Made by a program: the position numbers and the translations under genes
Part shown: piece after piece, positions 20,287 to 34,800 of the stretch
Layout: each line of letters begins with the position of its first letter
Position numbering within the stretch: position 1 is the stretch's first letter
Assembly (NCBI GenBank): GCA_021397835.1
Contig: JAJFZO010000609.1
Span: 1,614,501-1,678,500 of the forward strand
DNA: 64,000 nt
Reading direction: 5' to 3'
DNA from: Moringa oleifera
Lineage: Eukaryota > Streptophyta > Magnoliopsida > Brassicales > Moringaceae
Notes under the pieces: model-generated
Database searches by the model: none
The model's input: only the letters and a program-made list of their open reading frames with translations
Told to the model about the DNA's origin: nothing

Positions 20287-23234
20287 AAATGCTATATTAG
20301 GCTAAGTAAAGGATGAGTAAATTAATCTTTTAACCAAGAACTCATCTCTATCAGTGACTTTTACTATATTTGTTGGTTCTAACTTGAGGTTTGGTTTAAT
20401 AGGAGTTTCAACAGCTTTACACCCTAATGAACTTATCTTTTTAATAAATCAAGAGTATATCTTTATTAAGAGATAAAAATTTCTTTCTTCGACTTAGTCA
20501 ACCATGCTAAGAAAACACTTCAAGGGCTCTAGGTCCTTGATTTCAAAATCACAAGCTGGCAAGCCTTTCAATTTTTGAATTTCTTCAACATCATCATCAG
20601 TTAGGATATTATCATCAACATAAATGATAGTAATAAAAACTTTACACATATATAGAATATTGTATGGTCTGCTTGACTTTGCTTGCAACTATAACTGTTT
20701 ATAACCTTTCCAAATGTCTCAAACAAGGTTCTATGTGATTGCTTGAGTCCATAAAGGGATTTTTTTTAGCTTACAAACTTTTTCCCCAACTTTTTTTGTC
20801 AATCCTAGGAGTGATCTATGAAAACTTCTTTCAAATCTCCATTTAGAAAAACATTTTTCATGTTTAACTGGTGCAAAAAAACTAGTTTGAATGAATTACA
20901 AAAGAAACAAGAACTTGAATGGAGTCAATTTTAGCAATTGAAGAAAAAGTTTCTTACTAGTATATTCCAAAGATTTAGGTGAACCTAGCTACCAAACGAG
21001 CCTTATACCTCTCAATAATACAATTAGCTGTACATTTAATTGTAAAGACCCATTCACACCTTACTATTTTCTTTCCCTTAAGTAACTCCACAACATCCCA
21101 TGTTTCATATCCTAAGAGCACTCATTTCCTCCAATACTAGAACCTTCCAATCCTAATGGTTGAAAGCCTGGTGAATGTTCCTTGGCATAAACACATGAAT
21201 GATTCTAAAGATAAAAGCTTCGTGCCTTCTTGAGATTCGTTTATATGAAAGAAAACTAGCATTATGATGCTAAGTAGAACTTTCGACACCCTTCCTTAAA
21301 ACAATGTCTAAAAGAGATAATAGGATTTGGATTAAGATTTGAAATATCTGGAGTTTGAGTACTCGGAGCTAAGGATTGATTTTTTTCAGTTTGACCACTT
21401 GCCCTTCAATATTTTGATGAAGTGTTTTCCATGTATAAATAAACTTTAGTGGTTTCTATATAAGGAAGTATCTATCTCCTTGCTTATGAGTCAACCATGC
21501 TTGCCATTGATAAATAATGAGACCTTAGATCTTTTTCTTTTCATGGGACATTTGATCTTCATTATTGGAATTAATTGTATCATGTAAAATCAATTTTGAA
21601 GTAGTAGAAATGTGCCAAAAGTAATCTTCATTTTCCTTCTCCCCCTAAAGAGAAATTTTAGTGAAAAAAATGTTGATTTTAGATGAAATCTACATCCATA
21701 GAAATAAGAAACATTTTTGTGACTGGGTTTACAACCCTTTTTATAGGGAGCATAGCCCACAAAAAAAAAATTTTTTAGCTCGTTAATCAAATTTATTCCT
21801 AAGATGTTGAGGAATGTGAACAAAGGTAACACAAAAAAAAAAAAAAAAATTAACAAGTAATTCTGAAGTCAAACAATTTGTAAGGAAAATATTTTCAAAA
21901 CATTGTAGAGTTGTAGTATGCTTTTAAGACTTTAGTAGGCATTTTGTTAATCAAGTAGCAAGCAATTAAAATGACCTCACCACACAAATACTTAGTACAT
22001 TCATGGAAATCATAAGTGCCCTAGCAATTTCAAGTAAGTGTCTATTCTTACACTTAACTATTCCATTTTGTTGGTGTGTATGCCCACAAGTAATTTGATA
22101 TTAAATACTTTTTTCTTAAAAAAAATTGCCAACACCACTTTATAATATTCAGCCTCATTATTAAATTTTAAAAAACTAATTTTAATTTGAAATTGAGTTT
22201 CAATGAAGGTATTAAAGTTTTTGGAAATTTGTTCAACTTCATATTTGAATTTCATTAAGTAAACCCAATGTAATCTAGTATGGTAATCTATAAAGATTAC
22301 AAACCACCTTTTGCCAGATGAAGCCGTGATTCTTGATAATATTGTATGGTAATCTATAAATTATCTTCAAATTTAATATTATTGTACAATTGGAATCTCT
22401 GATCAGTTTACTCACAAGTTACATGCTAGTTTATGAACACATAAAATAGATTGAAGCTCTTTATTAGGGGAAATTTTGGCAAAACCTTTTTCAACAATGG
22501 AAGCTAGACTTCATCAGCTAATCGAATTTTTTAATTACCAGGGCTGGGTGGATAAGTTTTAAACACATCAGGAACATTTGTCATATAGTCGGAAGCACTT
22601 AAATAGATTATCCGAGGAGTTGTAGTAGAAGAAGCAGTCAGTATAAACAAAGAAAACACGTACACCTATTTGTGCTACATAAGCAATAGGAACTGAACCA
22701 ACCGGATTGTGTTTGGACTTACTCCACCTGCTTTCTACTCAGAGTTGAAGACTCAGCAGTATTTGTTGTAGGAGTGTTTCGGTTGGTTCCTTCACCAAAT
22801 TTGTTTTTCTTATTTGTAGGCTTCCAATCAACAGGATTTTCATGCAACTTCCAATAAGAGTTTTGGTGTGTTTTGGCTTGTTAAAAAAATCACACTAAAA
22901 TTTTAATTTCTCCTCCCCTTTTTCTCTGATAATTATTTCCTGTGCCGATTACTACGCAAAGGCAAAATTTTCTAAGGGGGCAAGAACAGCAGATTTCTGG
23001 ACGGCATCAGGTTTCTTCCTGGCCAGAATTACATTCCTTTGACTTTCCTTCCTATGACGCTCAGAAAAAAACCTCTCTACCCTCTAATTGCACCATAAAT
23101 ATTCCATATTACAGAAGTTGGATGGCAAGTAGGGCATTACATTCTCCATGGTTGGATGTTTTGAGAAGAAGATAGAATATTAAGGGAAAAACTAGAAAAA
23201 ATCACAGTCATGAAAGAAAGCGATCAAAGAAGTT
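20287..23234 (-). pseudogene. Copia polyprotein, proximal half, heavily degraded
   Basis: Minus-strand reading: gag-like text right of 22300; an integrase segment at 22255-22058 (KNFNTFIETQFQIKIS... ending in a GIHTNKME block, with the usual DNGTEY worn to NNEAEY); and RT with the YVDD box (20688-20494, IIYVDDNILTDDD... FEIKDLEPLKCFLS). It ends in a RLIYSSFT / NIAFT motif at 20287. Stops, frameshifts and A-runs (21830-21850) are many. The rest of RT is at 9302-9160, on the far side of CACTA-1. Confidence 0.8.
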
Positions 23235-23247
23235 GGCTCTGATATCA
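23235..23247 (-). other. Copia primer binding site (tRNA-iMet)
   Basis: The plus strand GGCTCTGATATCA is the inverse of TGGTATCAGAGCC with one change. It marks the start of the internal region of the minus-strand Copia element; the LTR begins at 23248. Confidence 0.75.
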
Positions 23248-23488
23248 TGAAAAATCCCTTTTTTAGGGTTTGCATTTTCATTGATACAAAAGGGTAGGAT
23301 ACAACCTAGCGTATAAATACTATTTACAAAGTAAAAACTAAGGAAACTAATCTCTATATCGTAGGAAATAACAAAGGACCAATTGGCTACTGGATACTAT
23401 ACAACTAATGCTAGAATGCTACTGCATGTTAAATATAGAATATTAGACAGTTAATGCCAGGATTTACAATCTGATTTGACCAGAAACA
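23248..23488 (-). repeat. 5' LTR of the split Copia element (outer border uncertain)
   Basis: Directly behind the primer site the plus strand starts TGAAAAATCCC, i.e. the LTR ends in CA on its own strand. GCGTATAAATAC at about 23308-23319 gives a TATTTATA box on the minus strand. A possible outer end is GAAACA at 23488, but no partner LTR is left to confirm it. Confidence 0.45.
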
Positions 23489-25791
23489 TGAGATTTCTAA
23501 TATTTTAATTTATTTAATAATCGCATAAACCAATGAGCATTGAGCTACATATCAATAGAGTAATATTAAATAATATTATCTATGATTTATGGGGAGGGTT
23601 TCTAGATCTAAATGAAAACTAATGGTGTATAAAGGTTTATGCAAGCTTTGTATCCATGCTACAAGAGCTTAAACAAAAATTCCCAAATCTTCGAAATTAT
23701 CCACATTACCTTTCTAAGATGAGTATGGAAAATGCAATCACACTTTCCATCAAATTCCCTTATGCCATGCAGAGAAAAGCTTGACATGATGATCATTTAT
23801 ACATTTTCTTTAAACTTGAATATAACAGCTTTTCTTTTTTTTCTGATAAAAGTGCTTGTACGACAAGATATTATAATCTTACCTTGAATATGTGAAACAG
23901 TTACTGTAATAACATGGGATTGTACAAAAATATTTGAACATGTTAATGCAGAGCTCATATATAACTGGATCAGTAAGATAAGTACTTATCAAAATGTCAG
24001 AGCAGGTTTTGCCTTTTCATTCATGAAAAAGAGAAGTCCTAAACTAAACTAATATTTGTTAAACTGAAGCAATTTGACAGATCACTCACATTTGTATGAA
24101 ACCATCACTTAGCTCGATTTCTCCAAAGATTAGTTCTAACATTGCTCATTTGAAACAAGACTTTCCTGCTGACTTTAATCAGCATTAATTGAAGCCAACC
24201 ACCCCATTATAATGTGGAAAGCATATAAATCCATCTTGATCATTAGTCAGGCCTTCTACCATGCACTTAAAGGAAGAATTTCAATATATAAATAACTCTA
24301 CTTACTTGGCACTTCATTAGTTTCTTTAGCTTTTTCTAAGATAATTACATTTTCCTACAAGTAAAGGAAAAAGATTTACGAATATTCAACGTCTGTAATC
24401 AAAAGAAAACTGACTATGGATATTCCGGGTTTAACTTTCCTAATGATACAATATTTTTGACAAATTTAAGATATATGTCGTATAACTTTAACAGCCTCGA
24501 TCTGCATTACTATCATCTGCCTGGATCATCCTCTTCAAAGCTGATAAAAACTTCCTTCAAGCAGAAATGAAGAACAAAACATCAAGTCAGTAGAAAACTG
24601 TATAAGAAATGATAAATATCCACAAACCTCATGGGGACAATCAAATTCTTCACTCTCCTTAAGAATATATATGTATGTGTGTATTAATTGAAGAGTTCTT
24701 CAACATTAAAGCTCGGGTAAAGATGAAGCATAATAAGAGGACTCATAACATCTTTATACTTCTTAAATGATTTCTGTTCTTAACCTGAGAATTGTAAAAT
24801 TCTGATTGGCATAGGAAAATGAACTCCAACCTGCTCTTAGTAGCAACAGATTCATAACTTGAAACCTTACACTTGGTCCTTTAATCATTAGAAGTGCCCT
24901 TCAGATCTTTGGTGCATTTTGCAAGACTATTTAGTACTCACTGCAATTTTGAAGAGAGAATTTAAGATAAAAAAATTTATAAAGTAAAGAAAGCCACCTA
25001 TATTAGAAGTATGAATATTACTATTATTCATCTTGCTTTATAACTACAGGGAAAGGATGAAATAGATAAATATTAGATGTGCTAAAATCATCTAGCCTTA
25101 AGGATAAACCTTTATCAGTTTGTTACCAGACAACATAAAGTATCTGCTTCTTATGATCACTCATCTAATCTTAGCAAAGTAAATTATCAACATATCCAAA
25201 ATGACCCTACTGATGTGCATGTGTTACAATAAGGAATTCAATTCTTAGATCCTTGCAGTATAAGTTTGTGCACAATACAGAGCTCCAAAAGAATAATTTA
25301 AACAACTTTTGAAGTTTATATATATATATTGTAAAATCTAATCCACATTCTTGAAAATCTCTCCAAGAAGAATAACTTTAAAATTTTGAGAAATGAGATC
25401 TAATCTCCAAATACATGAATTAAGATTAATGGAGATATCTGAATAAGACTCTTACAAAATCAATGTGTCTTTCACAATTCTAATAGGTCTAGACGAGTCC
25501 TGTAACATCAACATCATTGTTCATAGTTGTATTTTGCTCTTCCAACGTTGTACTTTGTCCTTTTAGGCTAGAGATATTTGCCACCTCATATGCTTCTCCT
25601 TTAGTCACACTTATCATAAGAAAAACAAAGAACTGAAGATCAGTTTTAACATTGTTAAGTTATGACATCAACAGCATTAACCACCTCTAGCAAACTGTAT
25701 CTTCACTAGCATTGATAAGCTGCTTACACTCTTCTTACTTATTGATGACAGTTATGTAACAGTTAAAGGTTAGCTACCACCTTCTACACAT
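23489..25791. other. spacer with no gene recognised
   Basis: Moderately AT-rich, non-repetitive sequence. Two short minus-strand stretches (24670-24620 and 24550-24500) are flanked by splice-like dinucleotides, but they match no family I know and are too short to call. Confidence 0.35.
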
Positions 25792-26317
25792 TGTCACGAC
25801 CTAAGCTCCCCAAAGCTGAGCTGCACAACACTTAAAAGAAGTTCTCGTCTCCTTAAGTCGGCTTGTAAACTCAATTCAAGCAAAGCTTAAATAAGCTATA
25901 TAGAGAGAAAAACTAGAGACAAGTTTTGAAAGGAATGCTTATTTACTATCAACGCTAAATGATTTACACCTGAGGATCCCCTCCCTATTTATAGTGAAAC
26001 GAGCGATCAACAGACGTTTAGGTCTATGTACTTAACATTAATCTAATAATATGATACTATTATCTTATTAATATTTTTAGTATCTTAAAGATATTAGATG
26101 AGACTTTTCAGATACAACAAAAATTGTATATATACTCCTAAAAACAATATATTCTTATATGAAGAGGAAATTATTTCTCCTTATAACATAAAAAATATCT
26201 CTCTAACAGGATCTATAGATCCCTACCCTTTACTATAATTTTACCCCGATGAATCCCATTAATGTAACTTCTTGGAGATGAAACCTCTGAATGGAACAAC
26301 TTGGATGGACTGTGACA
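25792..26317 (-). repeat. probable solo LTR, 526 bp
   Basis: The termini TGTCACGACC and CTGTGACA form the short inverted repeat of an LTR. A CTATAAATAG TATA box lies on the minus strand at about 25989-25998, and the ending GGTCGTGACA on that strand is common in Gypsy LTRs. No retroelement coding sequence adjoins either side. The flanks (CACAT and ATATG) do not form a clean 5-bp duplication. Confidence 0.6.
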
Positions 26318-27780
26318 ATATGTTCTTATAATTTTGGATTATGATATAATGACCATATGACGAAAGGTCGATTCCAGTAATCAGTAAGCTGAAATGGACT
26401 CTCACTAAGAAAAATGAAAGAGTTGTTACATATACCAAGCTGAAGTAATCATCTTATACTAGCCAACCAAGGCTGTTTGTAGATGCCAATGGCATTTAGC
26501 TACATATTCTTAATGTTGTTTTTAAGTACCTAAGAAGAAATTGTTCTATCCCTTTCTAGTCATCAATAATTTAGTGAAGCATTAGGAATCAATGCAACTA
26601 GAAAGGAAACAGGAAACTTCAGAGAAAATATAAACTTAGCTTCTAGTCTTCAGACCATAATAGAATTTCTTGGTGATCCATTTAGAGCTCTAGAAGCTGA
26701 TCCCACTGTGATCCTACATAATAAATAAAAGTGTAGAGCCATTCAAGCATTGTATACCACCAAATAGCGAATGAAACTATAAAGAAAGGTACCCAAAAAA
26801 CCATATTTCAACCTGAAAGAACTAAAGGTTTATAAAAGTAGCTTCTTGTACAAAACCTTATACTTTTATTTCTTTTAGATTGCGTTCGATTCGGGAGATA
26901 TGATTAAATTATTGTTAAAAAATAGGATTAAATTGAATCGATATTATATTAATACTTTGACATGTATGGTGTAGCATAGAACAAGATTAAAATTAATTTT
27001 ATTTTATTTTAAAAATTATGATATTAAAAAATTAATAATATGATTTATTAAGTAGTATAAATTCAAATTATAATAATTAATTAATATAAAATAATTTTTA
27101 ATTTAAAATTTTAAATTTTTTATTATTTTTTAATTAAAAATATGATTATAAAATAAAATCTATAAATATGAGTTATAATTAAAAATTAATTATAAATATT
27201 TAGTCAATAATATTGATATTTTAAAATAAATTAGATTAACTTAAAATAATATTTTATTTGAAATAGCTTGAAAGTTAAAATAAAGTCTAACAAATTTAAG
27301 TTGTATTATAACTAATTAATTAATATGTACAATTTTTAATTCTTTGTTCATTTTTTCAAAATATTTATATTAATTTAAAATAAATTTATTAATTTTATGA
27401 AATTAATGATATAAAATAAAACTTAATCTAATGCATTAATTCAATCAACCACTTCAAAGATTAATTTTATTGCCAATATAAGGAGATAAAATTATTTCTT
27501 TGTGACAAGATAAAAAGGATTGTAAGATAAATTTATCCTAATCGCATCTATGCCCTCAACATAAAATTAGAATAAAAATTATCATTTTGAAAGAAAAAAT
27601 TGCATGTCTGCTTTAATACTGTAACCTTTTTAGTTCCCATTGATTTGCCTAAAAGAGAATGGTCTTTGTGAAACTGCAAGACAGAGAGAGGGGAGAGAGA
27701 AAATTTTTTCATATTTTCCTTTCTACAAACTGATTTCTTAAATGAAACATATCTCACATTATTTCTTCTAATTACCCATG
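26318..27780. other. AT-rich spacer left of CACTA-2
   Basis: 26870-27540 is extremely AT-rich with ATTAATT/AAATTTT words and no coding signal. It could be an old MITE but no convincing inverted ends were found. Confidence 0.35.
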
Positions 27781-27799
27781 CACTACTATAAATAAAACC

Positions 27800-28221
27800 T
27801 TTAATGACAGTTAAAAATGGTTTTTAATGACAGTTGTAAAATTGTCATCTTTGTTCATGTCATCAAAGGGAAGAAGTTTTAATGATAGTTATGAAACTGT
27901 CATTGAAAGCATTACCTTTTAATGACAGTTCTATTGAAACTGACATCAAAGGGGGGGTACCCTTTAACGACAGTTCCAACAGAACTGTGTCGTTAAAAGG
28001 GGGTACCCTTTTAACGACAGTTCCAACAGAACTGTCGTTAAAGGGGGGGGTACCCTTCAACGACAGTTCCAACATAACTGTCGTTAAAGGTGGTACTCTT
28101 TAACGACAGTTTCGAACAGAACTGCAGTTAAAGGGGGATGCCCTTTAATGACAGTTCCAACAAAACTGTCATTAAAAAGGGGGACCCTTTAACGACAGTT
28201 CTGTTGGAACTGTCGTTAAAA
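27800..28221. repeat. CACTA-2 left subterminal hairpin array, about 9-10 units
   Basis: The units are TTTAACGACAGTTCCAACAG followed by AACTGTCGTTAAA, separated by runs such as GGGGGGGTACCC. The palindrome keeps the CAGTT/AACTG core of CACTA-1 but has different outer arms. Open frames through it on both strands are products of the repeat. Confidence 0.9.
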
Positions 28222-28591
28222 AGGGATACCCATTAAAGGTATTTTTTTGTATTTACTTCAAAATAAATAAAATTTAAATTATCCAAAACCTGTTTTCACA
28301 TCATCAATATACATCAATACAATTCTTCACAATATATATGCAACCAAAATTTTTATGTTATACACTTCAATACTATTCTAACAGAGATTGTCATTACTTC
28401 TTTCATATCTGAAACACTTAAAATAATCTAATCCAAAAAAGTAATAAGAGACAAACAAAACAAAAGATCACTAATGTTTGATGTTATAATTGAACTCTAT
28501 ATGTACAATACATAAATTAAAATATTACACAATCCTAAAAATTCAACTATATAAATTCAATAATGGTCATGTGTACAAAAATCTTCAAGAT
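28222..28591. other. CACTA-2 3' spacer
   Basis: AT-rich, corresponding in position to 19172-19863 of CACTA-1. No coding sequence seen. Confidence 0.4.
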
Positions 28592-31500
28592 TCAACTTTC
28601 TAATATGGCACTCCAAAGAAATTATCCAACCTCCTTTCTAACTTCATCAATATCCGATTAGGTGTAAGTATCTATGTCCATTAACTATATTTTAAAAAAA
28701 AGTTAGTCCAATAAAAATTTTTAATAAACACATCAATTAATTACTTAAGTATTTACATAAGCAAATGATTAAAAACTTACCATTTTTGCATATGGGATAT
28801 TTCTATCACGTCTATCAATGATGTCCCTTAAAAATTTCATAATATAATATCCACACTCAGTATTTGAAGGCTGATGTGGACACTGCATTAAAAATTTATC
28901 ATTATTACATTTTGCAAAATAAATAAAACTAACATCACATATAGGTTTAAATATACATACCTTAGTAGGAATACTTCTAGGAATGCACCTATTGCTTGAT
29001 TCTTTGAAAACTTGAAACAATTTAAAAGAACTACTAATAGAAAATAATCAATATTATTAACAGTAAGAAAAAATATATACTAACATAAATGAAAATATTT
29101 TCACTTACGTGGACATAAGTTGATCTAGTTCTTGACGAGAACCATAGTTCAAAGGATCAAAAATACTGTACACAAAATTACGAGGCTCAACAACCACCAA
29201 CAACCAGTGTTGCCTACATTATGAAAAATAAATGTAAAAAATATGTTAAACAAATCTATTAATAATTTTAATTAGTATTATAACTTACCTCAAGTTATAA
29301 GGAAATATCACTACTCCTTTGTCACACGGATCCATCATTCTATTGGCTAAGTGACGAGCTTGAGTGTCTATACTTATAGACATTCCATATGACAATGTTG
29401 ATGGATCAACAAATACAAAATACTTTCTCAAGCCAAGTGCAGCTAAATCTGTATAAAGTTTACTGAAATAACAAAGAGTAAGAAAAATATAAATATGATG
29501 TAGCCAAATAATAATAACCAAATAAAAATTCAAAAGACATACGTACACAATGTAAGCCTGAATAATAGTGACACTTAGCTCTTCCATGTGACAAAATTGC
29601 ATGATATCTTTTCGAGCCACAAATACATGTCCATCAGAAGCAAAGACTTCAGTAAAAGGTATGTGTATTGCTTCATCAGGTGCTATCACCTTATTCACAT
29701 AATTATACATCTTCTGTAATCCTTGTGGTAACCCAACGGAAGATACTTGTTGTGATGATTGTGGTTTTGTCAATGTTAGTGCTTTCTTAACTGGCAACTT
29801 ACCTTGTTGCTTTATAGTCGATAGCTGAAAAAATTTTGCAAACTTAGTTTACATTAATAGGTTTACTTTATAAAATATATTACCAAAAACATTACCTCAT
29901 GTGTACCAACAATGACCCAATCTCGAGGCCAAGCAATAACTGAACTAAGTGCAGAAAAAATATTTGTCAGTCCACCTTCTGGGTTAGGACGAGGCAACTG
30001 TGCATCACCATGAATAGCTACATCCACCGTCACCCGAACATCACCAAAAAATAATGGACACCCGTGGATGAACTGATTAGCAGTATGATCCATGAAGATA
30101 ACCCCACTTACCACTATGTAGTCTGATGACTGGATGAACATATGGCATGGCTCACACTGTAATGATCCAAAAAAACATAAGTTACGTTTGTAATATTATT
30201 AATATCACATTTACTATGAATAACATATAACATACTTTGTTGTCGTGTGGTGCCACTGTAGGTGCTGGTGGTGTGACTGGCATAGGTGGCTGAGGTATTG
30301 GATATTCTTCTTCCACCAATAACCTAGTTATATTATTGCTAGCTTTACATTGTAGATTTTTCTTGTTAGACATCATCATTTTTGTTCGTAACAATGTTTG
30401 TCAAAACCTCTTTATGCTCTGTAAACCACCTTATCATCTCTGTCAATTGTTGTTGATCTAATTGCATACCTTGAGAGACATTCAACTTTTTGGGCTTCCC
30501 AAAATAAGATGTGATAGTTACCCCAGATCCTTGACCTCTAATTCATCCGGGGTGCTCAGGTGTACCAAGAGCTTTCGTCAGTACATCTTCTGGATCGAAG
30601 TTTGTATATTTACCTTGTGTGCTCTGTGTCATCAACTCATCCTACAATGTTATAATAAAATTAATTAATAAACATCAAAGTTGAACTATACTTACAATTC
30701 TTTCCCCACACAGTCGGCTCGCATCATTCACATATTCTCCATTTTTATTCTGTCGTGAAGCCTTCCACAATAAGGCATGATCAATTTGAGCATCGTTACC
30801 CAATGCTTGTTTCTTTTTTTAACATAAAGAGTGAACAAGTTAGATTTTAGAATGTATTACCAAATGAATATATTATCAATTATAAACATAATAAATGGAA
30901 GAGAAAAACTTACAAGTTCATTTTCCAGCCCTACAAATCCCTTTCTAGATAGAAGATGATCGTACACATTCTTCTTTCTTTTCTCTTTTGCTATTTGTCT
31001 CTTTTCCTGTAAGATCAATATACATCAACGTTTGGAGAAAATTATATAAACAAAAACTTTATTAACTATAAATACATACCTGAAACTCTTCTGTTATACG
31101 AGAGTTCATAAATTCTTGCCATACCCCAACATCAATAACACTGCTATATTCTTCAGGTGGAAATGATAAAAATTTCAAGTCATTAATGTAAGGGAATATG
31201 TGCTTTGATGTAAGATTGGTCTTGAAGTTCCTCCATTTGTTTACAGCAAACTGAAATACGTACCTTTTCATACTCGCATCAATATCATACGTCTCCTACA
31301 ACATATTATAAAAAAGTGAATTGGTGCAAATCAAATTAATTAGCAGTAAACTAATTGAAAAGCAATATCACATTGTGTTTCATTTAACTTACCAATATTG
31401 TCTCCCAAATCTTACTTTTCATTTCAATGCTTACTGAGTGCCAATTCACGATATTTATAGGCACCGTATTACGTACCACCACCCCAATATAGCTATTGAA

Positions 31501-31656
31501 TTGGACGCCATTCCTCCTAACTGGTTGACCTTTATTATTTACCTCGATCGTGAGCTTAACTCGGGAAGTACGACTTTTAATTATCTTAGGCATATTGGTG
31601 ATACCTCGTTTTTTGGGCCCTTGAGAGCCTTCACTTGAGTGTTCAGAAGGATCCAT
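28592..31656 (-). pseudogene. CACTA-2 copy of the En/Spm-type protein with Ulp1-like protease, several stops
   Basis: The ATG at 31656 (MDPSEHSSEGS) matches the start of the CACTA-1 gene, and exon sizes repeat where checked: 31295-31080 is 216 bp and 31006-30914 is 93 bp, as in CACTA-1. The En/Spm-type domain (NWHSVSIEMKSKIWETI, KRYVFQFAVNKWRNFKTN), the LGTPEHPG block, the DUF8039-like domain (30141-29880, IAWPRDWVI) and the Ulp1-like region are all present. The protease residues remain: His codon 29207-29209 (QHWLLVVVEP), the FDP Asp, and Cys codon 28853-28855 (ECGYYIMKFL). Stops include TGA near 30543 (after LGTPEHPG) and two TAA codons in the last exon. It lacks the CACTA-1 stop at codon 594. 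The reading frame ends at TGA 28594-28592. Confidence 0.85.
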
Positions 31657-31803
31657 CAAATCTATGAACAATAACAAAATATGGTTAGCATCATATATGC
31701 AAAATATGATATAACATGATAAAATTAAAAAAATAAAATAAAATTATAAAAAAACACAATAACTTTGACACATGAGGCAATTGATTATTACCTTAAAAAA
31801 TAC

Positions 31804-34800
31804 TCAAACCCACAATCCTTCTTCATTGTCTCGAGCATACACAAGATGATGCTCATCCATGGTCAAATAAATCAGCAGGTGGCAAATTATTACAAGAAGA
31901 CATGTGCTCCATACTAATATCGCATAAGTCATCATCTTCATCATAGTCTTGTGGAGGTGTTAATAGCACTACAGACCATTTGGCATCAATTGGATCTTCA
32001 ATGTAAAATACTTGTCTTGCTTGTGAAGCCAATATAAACTGATCATTCCTATGTCCAATTCAATTAAGATCAACTAGCACAACTCTTGAATCATCAACTT
32101 TAACACCGCTACTATTCTCAATCCAATCACATTTGAAAACTGGAACTCTGAAAGTTGTATAATCTAGTTCCCATATTTCTTGTATAACTCCATAGAATGA
32201 TAAATCACCATATATTGGATTTTTATCCTTAGCACTAGAGATTTGCATGGTGTTGGCAACTAGAGTGACACCACTATTTTGATGGATCCTTGATTTATCT
32301 CGTTGTTTTGTGTAAAAGCGACAACCGTTGATGATATATCCAGGATATTTGATTATTGTGGATCGAGGACCATGGGCAAGCCATTGTAGTGTTGATGAGA
32401 CATTATGATTGGATGACAAAAGTTCATTCTCAATCTGTATCATAACATATATTAGATGATCCATATTAAAAATAAATTTAATGTCTAGACAACAATAAGT
32501 ATTCTTACCCGTGTGCGTAACCAATTACTTAAGGTTCGATTTTGTTCATCATGTAACCATTTGAGTCGTTTTGACTTGATAGAATTGTCGACTCTTAACT
32601 AATTTAAGTGCTCACTGCATGTTAAGAATAAATCATCATACAATATTTCAAATATTATTCCATATAATAATAAAATATGAGTCATAAAATTTAATTACCT
32701 TATATATGGTTGAACTTCACTCGTATTCATCAAAACATACAAGTGCACTTGATGAAGGAGGATATGATCAGCTTTCTCAACATTTCCACTAGTTAGAGCT
32801 TTTCCATTCCAAGTTGAATGACCAAGTACATTCTTTCGTGGGAGAATTCCAATAATATTCATATCAGATAAATAGTCAACGCAAAATTCTAATGCTTCTT
32901 CTGCAATGTACGACTCAGCAATACTACCCTCAGGTCTATTACGATTTCGAACATAACCCTTTAACACTTTCATGTATCTTTCAAATGGGTACATCCATCG
33001 TAAATACACCGGACCACATAATTTTACTTCTCTGATAAGATGAACTGTGAGGTGGACCATAATATCAAAAAAGCTGGGAGGAAAGTACTTCTCAAGCAAA
33101 CAAAGTGTTGTGACAAGTTCGTTTTGAATTCCATCTAACTTTGACACGTCCACCACCTTTTGGCATAACAAATTGAAGAACATGCAAAGTCTGATAACAG
33201 CATATCTAACATGTTTGGGTAGCACACCTCGTAAAGCAATAGGTAAAAGTTGTTGCATTAGGATGTGACAATCATGCGACTTCAACCCATATAGTTTCAA
33301 GTCGTCCATGGATACTAGAATTCTAATGTTCAAAGAATACCCATTTGGTACCTTAATCTCATTGAAAACTTTACAGAATATTTTTTTTTCTTCTCTAGAT
33401 AAAGTGTAGCATGCAGGTGGTAGAAATGTACGATTACCGCAAACTTATGGTTCCAACTCAGACCTTAACCTCATGTCTTTCAAATCCATTCTTGCTGCTA
33501 ATCCATCTTTAGATTTTCCTGAAATATCAAGCAATGTCCCAAGAATACTATCACAAATATTCTTTTCAATGTGCATGACATTTAGAATATGTCTGACATA
33601 CATGGACTTTCAATATGGTAAATAAAAGAAAATCGACCTCTTTTTCCAGCACTGTGTAATAACATCTTCTTTACCCATTGTACTTTATTTCTTCGACTTT
33701 CCCCATGAATTTACTAAACATTGAACTTTGTGAAAGACTTCTTCACTGCTTAATGGTTGGGGAGCAATTCTGAATTCTTGTTCACCATTGAAGGCCTTTT
33801 TTCTGTCTGCGATAAAGATGATGCCGTGGTAAGAATCTCCTGTGTCCAACATATGACATTTTTTACTATATTTTAAGTGACTAGCTTGGATGTTCTCAAC
33901 ACAGATAGGACAAGCATAATACCCTTTAACAATGCAACCAGATAAATTATCATATGCAAGAAAATCATTGATTGTCCATAACAAAACAGCTTTCAAGTAA
34001 AACGACTCATTACGGTACGCATCATGTACTTTTACACCTGTGTCCCATAACATTTTTAAGTCTTCTATAAGTGGAGCCAAATAGACATCGATATCATTAC
34101 CAGGTTGTTTAGGACCTGATATTAGTAACGTCAACATCATGAACTTTCTCTTCATTGTTAACCATGGCGGTAAATTATAGTTCACCATAATCACCGGCCA
34201 ACAACTATATCGACTACTCAATGTACTATGCGGATTAATCCCATCTGCTGATATAGCAAGCCTTAAGTTTCTTGGCTCTGAAGCAAACTCTGGCCACATG
34301 TAGTCAACTAATTTCCATGATGGTGTATCCGATGGATGCCTCAATTGACCATCAATTTCCCTTTTATTTGAATGCCATGTAAGCTGTTTTGATATTTCAG
34401 AACTTTTGAACATTCTTCTAAATCTTGATATTGGTGGAAAATACCATAACACCTTAGCAGGCACACCAGTCTTTATTTTATTACCGTTTTTCATTACTTT
34501 CCATCTTGAAAGTCCACAAGTTGGACATTGAATGTCATCTTGAAACTCCTTCCGATATAATATGCAATCATTTGGACAAGCATGAATCTTTTGATACTCC
34601 ATCCCTAATGCATTCAATGTTTTCTTGGCATCATACATGGATGTAGGTATTTCATTATTATCAGGCAAAATGTCGACAATCAAATTTAAAAGATCACTGA
34701 AGCTTTGATCGGACCAACCGTATTTTGCCTTCAAATTGTACAATTTAACTAGAGCAGATAATTTAGTAAACTTCACTGCTCCAGAGTACAAAGGTTTCTC

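Noticed and set aside
24485..24680. Two minus-strand pieces that could be small terminal exons of a host gene
   Set aside because: Splice signals are weak and the pieces are under 60 bp; no upstream exon could be linked.
26870..27545. Possible MITE in the AT-rich stretch
   Set aside because: Candidate ends do not form a credible inverted repeat or target duplication.
27863..28103. Overlapping open frames on both strands with a repeated SLKG-type peptide
   Set aside because: They are read-through of the GACAGTT hairpin array of CACTA-2; the repeat makes both strands open.
27800..28221. Evenly spaced palindromic repeats that could suggest a CRISPR-like array
   Set aside because: Spacers are not unique, the units are transposon subterminal repeats, and the genome is a plant.
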